Assembly: GCA_029933635.1 (NCBI GenBank)
Contig: JAOZNS010000047.1
Span: 1 to 5,075, forward strand
DNA length: 5,075 nt
DNA from: Candidatus Zixiibacteriota bacterium
GTDB taxonomy: Bacteria > Zixibacteria > MSB-5A5 > SM1-73
Reading direction: 5' to 3'
The position numbers and the translations under genes were made by a program. Positions 1 to 5,075 of the stretch are shown here, piece after piece. Positions within the stretch are counted from its first letter, which is position 1, and each line of letters begins with the position of its first letter. Under the pieces are notes generated by a model that worked only from the letters and a program-made list of their open reading frames with translations, searched no databases and had not been told where the DNA came from.

Positions 1-1
1 G

Positions 2-1966
2 GCACGGATGGCGTCGGCGTTCCACAAAGTGGAGGAGAACCTGGACGCGCTGCGTTCCGCAGCATCACTGGCTCGCCGTTTGTATCATCATAAAAAGTCC
101 CTGGAGTGGTTTACTTCGCTTGTGAATTTGCTGGAGAAAAGGGGAGAGGATCTTGAAAATATCAAAGCAAAAGTTCGTGACTTTGATACGCAGGATTTTT
201 TGGATCTGCAAGTCTGGTCTAATCTTGCATGGATAGATCCGATTTTCAAAAAGGATGGTTTAGTCTCTTATTTGTTAAAAAAAGATCGGAATTTCACCGA
301 GGAGGAGAAAAAAAAACTGATCCTCAAGCAGAAGGAGATTTTAGGAAAGATTCTTCCCAAATATAAAGAGCTTCAGGACAGAGGTCAGATTGAGATAAGC
401 TTCTCACCTTATTTTCATCCCATCATGCCTTTGCTCTGTGACACTAAGGTAGCCCAATTTGCCCTTCCCCAAATTCAACTGCCTCAGGAAAGATTCGTTC
501 ATCCCGAAGACACAGAGGCTCAGCTCAAAGAAGGTTTGAGATTGTATGAGAGAACCTTCGGACGAAAGCCAAAAGGTTTGTGGCCTCCGGAGGGGAGCGT
601 GAGCGAGCGGATCATTCCACTGATAGCAAAATTCGATATTAAATGGATAGCCACCGATGAAGAGATATTATTTTTAAGTCTTAAAACGGAAAAACAGAAA
701 GGGGAGAGCCGTGCCCCTAAAGATGCCTCTTTTTATAGACCTTATAAGATAGCGGTGGAGAATAAGGAAGTTTTTATCCTATTTCGGGATCATGTCCTCT
801 CTGATCTGATAGGGTTTGCATACTCCAGCTGGGATGCAGAAGAGGCGGCTCTCGATTTTGTTCAAAGATTACACAGAATAAGAAAAAGCATTCCCGAGGA
901 AGCTGTATCTAACTCGATTGCAACTATAGTCCTCGATGGCGAGAATTGCTGGGAATATTACAAAAATGACGGACATGACTTTTTGTCTGCACTTTACTCT
1001 CATCTTTCGGAAGACGAACTGCTTTCCACCACGACCATAAGCGACTTTATTCAAAGATCGAATCGCCCTCAAAAGCTTACCCATCTTTTCCCCGGTTCTT
1101 GGATAAATCATAACTTCAGAATCTGGATCGGGCATCCGGAGGATAACTTGGCTTGGGATCTTTTGAAAAGGACCCGGGATGCTTTAGTTGAATTTGAAAG
1201 AAGGGTGAAAAAGGATCCTAAGGCGGAGGAAATTTTAAAAAAGGCTTGGAAGGAGATTTACATCGCCGAGGGCAGCGACTGGAATTGGTGGTATGGAGAT
1301 GAGCATCAGAGTCCAGGAGCAGTGGAATTTGACAGAATCTTCAGGTCACATCTTCTTTATGTTTATGATCTTATTCAGCAAGAGCCACCGGAGGAGCTTT
1401 ATCAACCCATTAAATCTCAATTCGTCTCCACCTATTTTCTTCCTCCCACCGGATACCTGAAGCCGACCATAGATGGGGAAAAGACCCACTTTTATGAATG
1501 GCAGCAGGCAGGATTTTTTGATCCTTCAAAGACAGGGACGACCATGCACCAGGTCTCTTCTTTGGTTTCGGGCATCTACTTCGGCTCGGACGAAAGCAAA
1601 ATTTATTTTAGAATTGATTACAACATAAAAAAAGAGGAATTTATCCGGGAAGGTTATGGATTCGTCTTAGAGATTGTCTCGCCGCCCCATTACAAAATCT
1701 CCATCAAGGATGAACAAGCTACGCTCTTTCATCGAACGGATGAAAGAGGATGGAAAGTGATTTCGTCTAAATTAGAGTTTTGCTTTTTGAAGATAGTTGA
1801 GTTAGCTCTGCCAATGAGCCTTCTTCGATTTGACGAAAAAAAGGAGATATGGTTTCGACTGATAGGGGAGAGGATGGGGAGGGAGATAGAAAGATGGCCC
1901 TCCATGGATGTGATCAAGTTTGATCTGCCCAGTCGAAAGGGAAAACCAATATACTGGCAGGTGTGA
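2..1966 (+). CDS. Glycoside hydrolase family 57 protein (alpha-amylase/glucanotransferase type), 5' partial
   Basis: GH57 enzymes are retaining hydrolases or transferases acting on alpha-glucans such as starch and glycogen, usually in the cytoplasm. The frame is open to the window edge; the first ATG is at base 8 (residue 1 below) but is probably internal. Visible motifs are DLQVW (66-70), GQIEI followed by SPYFHPIMPLL (126 onward, His137), GLWPPEGS with the expected nucleophile Glu195, VLDGENCWE with Asp310 as the expected acid/base, and SDWNWWYGDEH (423-433). From about residue 465 to 652 there is a beta-rich C-terminal domain. The N-terminal HQPxx motif, normally near residue 10 and well upstream of DLQVW, is absent, so roughly 80-100 residues lie off the window or have been replaced. 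The first ~27 codons are GC-rich and do not resemble the family. No signal peptide can be judged. Family assignment is secure; exact substrate (amylase, branching enzyme or glucanotransferase) is not. Confidence 0.92.
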   Translation, partial: ARMASAFHKVEENLDALRSAASLARRLYHHKKSLEWFTSLVNLLEKRGEDLENIKAKVRDFDTQDFLDLQVWSNLAWIDPIFKKDGLVSYLLKKDRNFTEEEKKKLILKQKEILGKILPKYKELQDRGQIEISFSPYFHPIMPLLCDTKVAQFALPQIQLPQERFVHPEDTEAQLKEGLRLYERTFGRKPKGLWPPEGSVSERIIPLIAKFDIKWIATDEEILFLSLKTEKQKGESRAPKDASFYRPYKIAVENKEVFILFRDHVLSDLIGFAYSSWDAEEAALDFVQRLHRIRKSIPEEAVSNSIATIVLDGENCWEYYKNDGHDFLSALYSHLSEDELLSTTTISDFIQRSNRPQKLTHLFPGSWINHNFRIWIGHPEDNLAWDLLKRTRDALVEFERRVKKDPKAEEILKKAWKEIYIAEGSDWNWWYGDEHQSPGAVEFDRIFRSHLLYVYDLIQQEPPEELYQPIKSQFVSTYFLPPTGYLKPTIDGEKTHFYEWQQAGFFDPSKTGTTMHQVSSLVSGIYFGSDESKIYFRIDYNIKKEEFIREGYGFVLEIVSPPHYKISIKDEQATLFHRTDERGWKVISSKLEFCFLKIVELALPMSLLRFDEKKEIWFRLIGERMGREIERWPSMDVIKFDLPSRKGKPIYWQV

Positions 1967-1991
1967 GGATAACAAAATAGGAAATAATCTC

Positions 1992-1997
1992 AGGAGG
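1992..1997 (+). promoter_or_regulatory. Ribosome binding site supporting a GTG start
   Basis: A perfect AGGAGG lies 7 bases before the GTG at 2005. It fixes GTG rather than a later ATG as the start of the small membrane protein and indicates efficient translation. It sits in the 38-base gap after the GH57 stop codon. Confidence 0.85.
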
Positions 1998-2004
1998 AAT
2001 AAAA

Positions 2005-2394
2005 GTGTCAGAACAAATTTTTGGAACCGGTGAAGATAAGGAAAAGGCAAGGGATGTTTCCTCGCCCGAGATGGATGAGGAGACTAAAAAGAGGATGATA
2101 GAGGAGGGAAAAGCTGCGGCGATTTTGGGATACATTCCATTCATGTGTTTTGTCCCTTTGGTTAAGATGAAGGACAATCCCTTTGCCCTCAGGCACGGGA
2201 AACAGGGATTGATCCTGTTCATCATAGAAATCGTTGCGGTGATCTTTCTGCTTCCTAAGATAAGCGATCTTTTCTGGGGAATGGTGATAGTGCTTTGCTT
2301 CGCCTGTGCTGTGGCAGGGATAATCTTTGCACTTCAGGGTCAGGAGTGGAAAATTCCTTTCGTCGGCGATCTGGCGGACAAGTTGAAGATTTAA
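2005..2394 (+). CDS. DUF4870/Tic20-like small integral membrane protein
   Basis: A 129-residue protein of unknown function. Residues 1-35 are strongly charged and probably cytoplasmic. Three hydrophobic segments follow at about 37-53 (AAAILGYIPFMCFVPLV), 68-84 and 89-110. The pattern of LGYIPF, then NPFALRHGKQGLILFIIEI in the loop and second helix, then a closing WKIPFVGDLADKL is typical of the DUF4870 (Tic20-like) family of small bacterial membrane proteins; members commonly carry an 'H-x-K/R-Q-(A/G)' motif before the second helix, seen here as HGKQG (64-68). The GTG start is chosen because of the AGGAGG 7 bases upstream. It starts 38 bases after the GH57 stop, so co-transcription is likely, although a functional link to glucan metabolism is not established. 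There is no signal peptide apart from the first membrane helix. Family call is by recognised pattern and not by database search. Confidence 0.8.
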   Translation: MSEQIFGTGEDKEKARDVSSPEMDEETKKRMIEEGKAAAILGYIPFMCFVPLVKMKDNPFALRHGKQGLILFIIEIVAVIFLLPKISDLFWGMVIVLCFACAVAGIIFALQGQEWKIPFVGDLADKLKI

Positions 2395-2400
2395 AGGTAG

Positions 2401-2419
2401 GCTGGGCATCCTGCCCAGC
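2401..2419 (+). repeat. Left REP-like hairpin
   Basis: GCTGGGCA pairs perfectly with TGCCCAGC across a TCC loop (8-bp stem). It starts 6 bases after the stop codon of the membrane protein gene. There is no run of T on either side in either direction, so it does not look like an intrinsic terminator. A role in protecting the 3' end of the upstream message is possible but is inference. Confidence 0.8.
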
Positions 2420-2450
2420 GAATAAAGAGGGAAGATGGATTATTATTAAT

Positions 2451-2469
2451 GCGGGGTGGAATGCCCCGC
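2451..2469 (+). repeat. Right REP-like hairpin
   Basis: GCGGGG pairs with CCCCGC around a 7-base loop, or 5 bases if a T-G wobble closes it. It ends 17 bases before the ribosome binding site of the next gene, so it would sit in that gene's 5' leader if the genes are co-transcribed. There is no T tract after it. Confidence 0.75.
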
Positions 2470-2486
2470 CTATATATTGAAAGCAG

Positions 2487-2493
2487 AAAGGGG
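2487..2493 (+). promoter_or_regulatory. Ribosome binding site deciding the start at 2500
   Basis: AAAGGGG ends 6 bases before the ATG at 2500. For the in-frame ATG at 2494 the site would abut the start codon, and the in-frame ATG at 2449 lies within the palindrome repeat. This spacing makes 2500 the best start. Confidence 0.65.
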
Positions 2494-2499
2494 ATGAGC

Positions 2500-3075
2500 A
2501 TGAGTACGAAGAAAGAAGAAACCAAGGGCGGAGAATTCGGTCAACCCATCACTGGGGTTTGGAGTAAGGGGGACCAGCGTAAGGAATTTTCGGGTGATCC
2601 TTCCGGTTGCACGATTACAGGCCAATATATGGAAATAAAAGTAGACAGAATATTTGAGAACTTCATGCTTAAGAGCCAAGACACCGGCGAACCGAAGCCG
2701 TTTACGCTCTTTCACGTAATGTTTAGAAATTTGCACAGGTTCGTGATAAAGACCCAGAGTAGTGGTTCAGTGATAATGATTGACACTGATGGTAATCAGT
2801 ATGAGAATGAAGTAGGTTTACAGTGGGAGTATGGTAACGTCCCACTTGATAAGACGGAAGAGTTGTCAAACGATGCTTTTCCTGAACCCGATTTACAGCT
2901 TCACGCTGGCACCAAAACTCAAGGATGGCTTTATTTTCGAAGGACTCCGAAGGGTTTGCACCCAAAAAAGTTGATATTGAGGATAGATGTATTCGATCCT
3001 GGAGAGGTGTCCGGATGGGTAAGAGACTCTGAAACTTTTGAGTTCATGTTTGGTTCTCCAAATGAATCGATATGA
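2500..3075 (+). CDS. Hypothetical protein, 191 aa, probably a soluble beta-sandwich
   Basis: I do not recognise this protein with confidence. Residues 1-30 are polar and look disordered (MSTKKEETKGGEFGQ). From about 36 to 186 the pattern is of alternating beta strands: CTITGQYMEIKVDRIF, then PFTLFHVMFRNLHRFVIK, then VIMIDTDGNQYENEVGLQW, GWLYFRRTPKGLHPKKLILRIDVF, and a closing ETFEFMF. The order of a 'D-x-DG-x-x-Y' strand, then an 'L-x-x-G-x-x-x-x-G-x-L-x-F' strand, then 'L-x-L-x-I' recalls DUF4352-type immunoglobulin-like domains, but here there is no lipoprotein or other signal peptide and no membrane helix, so it is predicted cytoplasmic. There is one cysteine (Cys37). A longer reading from ATG 2449 would add 17 residues, most of them encoded by the palindrome repeat, and is rejected on the ribosome binding site. 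It lies 105 bases after the membrane protein gene on the same strand and may share its transcript. That this is a real gene is well supported by the site and the protein-like composition. Confidence 0.8.
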   Translation: MSTKKEETKGGEFGQPITGVWSKGDQRKEFSGDPSGCTITGQYMEIKVDRIFENFMLKSQDTGEPKPFTLFHVMFRNLHRFVIKTQSSGSVIMIDTDGNQYENEVGLQWEYGNVPLDKTEELSNDAFPEPDLQLHAGTKTQGWLYFRRTPKGLHPKKLILRIDVFDPGEVSGWVRDSETFEFMFGSPNESI

Positions 3076-3179
3076 GATGAGGGGGAAAAAGCAGAGGATT
3101 GCAAGGCCATCGGTTTTGTCACATAACCTACATTATGTAAACTAATCTCGCACTCAAACGATTTTCTCTCTCCCCCCCC
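3076..3179. other. Convergent intergenic region between the hypothetical gene and leuS
   Basis: These 104 bases separate two gene ends. They hold an AT-rich inverted repeat at 3121-3138 (ACATAA, 6-base loop, TTATGT) and a run of nine C at 3172-3180 that overlaps the last base of the leuS stop codon as read on the minus strand. Neither is a convincing rho-independent terminator: the hairpin is weak and no T tract follows it directly on either strand. No gene is seen here. Confidence 0.5.
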
Positions 3180-5075
3180 CTATCTAGCAACAAGGTTAAT
3201 CAATTTATTAGGAACAAAAACGCTTTTGACTATTTTTTTATCTTTAATAAATCTCTTAACTCTTTCATTACTTAAAGCCAATTTTTCAGCTTCTTCCTTC
3301 GAGATATTCACCGGGATCTTTATGCTGGCTCTTAACTTTCCATTGACCTGCACAACAAAGGTGACTTCCTCCTCTTTTACTGCTTCTCTATCATATCCTG
3401 GCCACTCGGATTTGAAAATGCTATCTCTATAACCCAAAATTGTCCAAATCTCTTCTGCCATATGAGGCGCAAATGGTGCCAGAATCTGCGCTAATTTCTT
3501 CATGCAAAGCTTGAAGACTTCTGAGTTTCTGAGATCTAAATCATCCATGATGTTGAGAAGCTCCATCATGGAGGCAATGGCAGTATTAAACTGAAGGGTG
3601 CCAATATCTCCTTCAACCTTTTTTATGGTTTGGTTTAGTTTTCTGTAAGCCTTTAAATCAGAAGGGCTTAGCTCCTTTTGCTTAATGTGTTCATTTAAAG
3701 TATGACTCTTCGCCAATTCGGCAAACCTATAAATCCGATTTAGAAACCTCGCCGCTCCCACAATACCCTCTTCACTCCACAAAATTTCCCTCTCTGAAGG
3801 TGCGGCAAAATACATGGCAATTCTTGCGGTATCCGCTCCATGCTTATTTATTATGTCCGCAGGCGAAATCACGTTCCCCAAGGATTTAGACATCACTTTT
3901 CCTTCTTTATCCAGAACCATTCCATGATTGAAAAGCTCCAAGGCGGGCTCATCCACCTCTAACCAACCTATATCGTGCAAAAACTTGGTAAAGAACCTGA
4001 AATATAGAAGATGTCCACAGGCATGCTCTATTCCTCCAATGTATTTATCCACCGGCAACCACTCTTTAGCTTTTTGTTTAGAGAATGGTTCCTTTGAGTT
4101 ATGTGGATCTGTGTATCTCAGAAAATACCAAGACGAACAGACGAACGTATCCATGGTATCTGGGTCTCTTTCTGCCCTTTTCCCGCATTCAGGACAATTT
4201 ACATCCATAAACTCCTTTGAATCTGCCAGAGGCGAACGTCCTTTAGGGGTAAAATCTATATCGCCTTCAGGCAACAACACGGGAAGGTCAGATTCGGGAA
4301 CTGGAACCACTCCACAGTTGGGGCAATGTATCATGGGAATGGGGGCACCCCAGTATCTCTGGCGAGAGATAAGCCAATCTCTTAGCTTGTAGTTGGTTTT
4401 GAGCCTTCCCAATCCTTTCTCCACGACATATTGATTAATCTTATTTATTCCCTCCGTGGAGAAAAGTCCACAGAAGATGTCAGAGTTGACCATCGTTCCG
4501 GGTTCGGTATATGCCTCTTTCATGTTTTCAGGCGATAGCCTACCTCCTGGCGGTTGAATCACCACTTTAATCGGGATCCCGTATTTTCGACAGAACTCAA
4601 AATCTCTCTGATCGTGAGCTGGCACCCCCATTACTATTCCGGTTCCATAAGTAGCCAGAACATAATCCGCTACCCACAATTGAACCCTCTCCCCAGAGAG
4701 AGGATTTATGGCGTATGCTCCGGTGAAAACTCCGTCCTTTTCTCCGGTTGCTGTTCGATCCATCTCCGTTTTTTTGCTGGCTTTTTTGATATATTCCTCC
4801 ACCGCACCTTTATGCTCGGAGTCCATTTTTAAGCTCTTTATCAATTTATTCTCCGGGGCAATCGCCATGAAAGTGACGCCATAAATGGTATCCGGTCTGG
4901 TGGTGAATACGGAGATTTTTTGGTTGGTCCCCTCGAGGACAAAGTCTATTTCAACTCCCTGGCTTTTTCCGATCCAGTTTCTCTGGAGGGTCTTAACGTT
5001 TTCTGGCCAACCTTGAAGTTTATCTAAATCAGCTAAAAGTCTCTCAGCATAGGCGGTGATTCGGAAAAACCATTT
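3180..5075 (-). CDS. leuS: Leucyl-tRNA synthetase, 5' partial (C-terminal ~631 residues)
   Basis: LeuRS is the cytoplasmic enzyme that charges tRNA-Leu with leucine. The frame stays open to the right window edge; the ATG at 4868 is internal because the 69 codons upstream of it encode typical LeuRS sequence (KWFFRITAYAERLL, VKTLQRNWIGKSQGVEIDF). Counting from the edge, the CP1 editing domain has TTRPDT (58-63) and GVPAHDQRDFEF with the conserved editing Asp at 155. RQRYWG (238-243), CPNCG (251) and CPECG (294) of the zinc region, FVCSSWYF (311) and the KMSKS signature, here KVMSKS (393-398), follow in the expected order. The anticodon-binding and C-terminal domains are complete, ending with VQVNGKLRASI and a tail that reaches VPNKLINLVAR. 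The HIGH motif and about 190 N-terminal residues lie off the window, giving a full length near 820, normal for the family. The region just before KVMSKS is short (NHGMVLDKEGK), so the leucine-specific insertion of the E. coli enzyme is absent. Convergent with the gene ending at 3075. Confidence 0.97.
   Translation of the reverse strand, partial: KWFFRITAYAERLLADLDKLQGWPENVKTLQRNWIGKSQGVEIDFVLEGTNQKISVFTTRPDTIYGVTFMAIAPENKLIKSLKMDSEHKGAVEEYIKKASKKTEMDRTATGEKDGVFTGAYAINPLSGERVQLWVADYVLATYGTGIVMGVPAHDQRDFEFCRKYGIPIKVVIQPPGGRLSPENMKEAYTEPGTMVNSDIFCGLFSTEGINKINQYVVEKGLGRLKTNYKLRDWLISRQRYWGAPIPMIHCPNCGVVPVPESDLPVLLPEGDIDFTPKGRSPLADSKEFMDVNCPECGKRAERDPDTMDTFVCSSWYFLRYTDPHNSKEPFSKQKAKEWLPVDKYIGGIEHACGHLLYFRFFTKFLHDIGWLEVDEPALELFNHGMVLDKEGKVMSKSLGNVISPADIINKHGADTARIAMYFAAPSEREILWSEEGIVGAARFLNRIYRFAELAKSHTLNEHIKQKELSPSDLKAYRKLNQTIKKVEGDIGTLQFNTAIASMMELLNIMDDLDLRNSEVFKLCMKKLAQILAPFAPHMAEEIWTILGYRDSIFKSEWPGYDREAVKEEEVTFVVQVNGKLRASIKIPVNISKEEAEKLALSNERVKRFIKDKKIVKSVFVPNKLINLVAR

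Larger units (their letters stand above)
2398..2472 (+). repeat. REPIN-like element: two related palindromes in inverted orientation
   Basis: The 75-base element begins TAGGC and ends GCCTA. The left arm (2398-2419) and the reverse complement of the right arm (2472-2451) align over 22 bases with 17 identities. Two of the five differences, T to G and A to C, are compensatory within the stem, so the pairing is conserved while the sequence changes. The arms flank a 31-base AT-rich spacer (2420-2450). This is the architecture of REP doublets (REPINs), which are non-autonomous palindromes usually spread through one genome and mobilised by a separate transposase (RAYT) in the species where this is known. 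No transposase is present here. Whether it recurs in this genome cannot be seen from one window. Confidence 0.65.

Noticed and set aside
869..1135. Minus-strand 88-codon frame within the GH57 gene
   Set aside because: Opposite the conserved DGENCWE region; no ribosome binding site or family resemblance.
2008..2409. Minus-strand 133-codon frame opposite the membrane protein gene
   Set aside because: It is antisense to a gene with a recognised family pattern and a strong ribosome binding site. Its translation is low in protein-like features and resembles nothing I know.
2401..2419. Intrinsic terminator after the membrane protein gene
   Set aside because: The hairpin is strong, but the following bases are GAATAAAG with no T tract, and the opposite strand also lacks one at the proper place.
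2295..2480. Plus-strand 61-codon frame overlapping the membrane protein gene and running through the palindromes
   Set aside because: It is out of frame with the better-supported DUF4870-like gene, lacks a suitable ribosome binding site, and its end is a translation of the repeat (VGWASCPAN, NAGWNAPPIY), a common source of spurious proteins.
3928..4392. Plus-strand 154-codon frame within leuS
   Set aside because: It lies wholly antisense to conserved LeuRS catalytic and zinc motifs; a shadow of the real gene.
4554..4832. Plus-strand 92-codon frame within leuS
   Set aside because: Antisense to the LeuRS editing domain, with no independent support.
4866..4868. ATG at 4868 as the true start of leuS
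   Set aside because: The 69 codons upstream in the same frame encode canonical LeuRS sequence including TTRPDT, so the gene continues past the window edge.

Overview
The window comes from a bacterial chromosome or metagenomic contig of moderate GC, with three plus-strand genes facing one minus-strand gene. Both outer genes are cut by the window edges. AGGAGG-type ribosome binding sites, a GTG start and a bacterial-type leucyl-tRNA synthetase all point to a bacterium. The phylum cannot be assigned from the sequence alone. The mix of a GH57 glycosidase and GC-rich REP-like palindromes would fit several poorly cultured lineages, but that is only an impression.

Layout: (1) 2-1966, plus strand: most of a glycoside hydrolase family 57 protein that keeps the catalytic motifs but lacks the N-terminal HQPxx region. 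Its first ~80 bases are much richer in GC (about 65%) than the rest and may not belong to the same molecule. (2) 2005-2394, plus strand: a small DUF4870/Tic20-like membrane protein with a GTG start and a strong ribosome binding site, 38 bases after gene 1. (3) 2398-2472: two related palindromes facing each other across a short AT-rich spacer, a REPIN-like element. (4) 2500-3075, plus strand: an uncharacterised 191-residue soluble protein, probably beta-rich. (5) 3076-3179: a short convergent intergenic region with a weak AT-rich hairpin and a run of nine C. (6) 3180-5075, minus strand: the C-terminal ~631 codons of leuS.

The three plus-strand genes could form one transcription unit because spacing is short and no intrinsic terminator is visible between them, but no shared pathway is evident. 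GH57 acts on alpha-glucans, the DUF4870 protein is an uncharacterised membrane protein, and the third gene is unknown. leuS is a separate housekeeping gene converging on them. I found no mobile element with a transposase, no CRISPR array, no RNA gene and no clear new multi-gene system. The most distinctive structures are the paired palindrome element, which also contains a misleading upstream start codon for the third gene, and the compositional break at the left edge.
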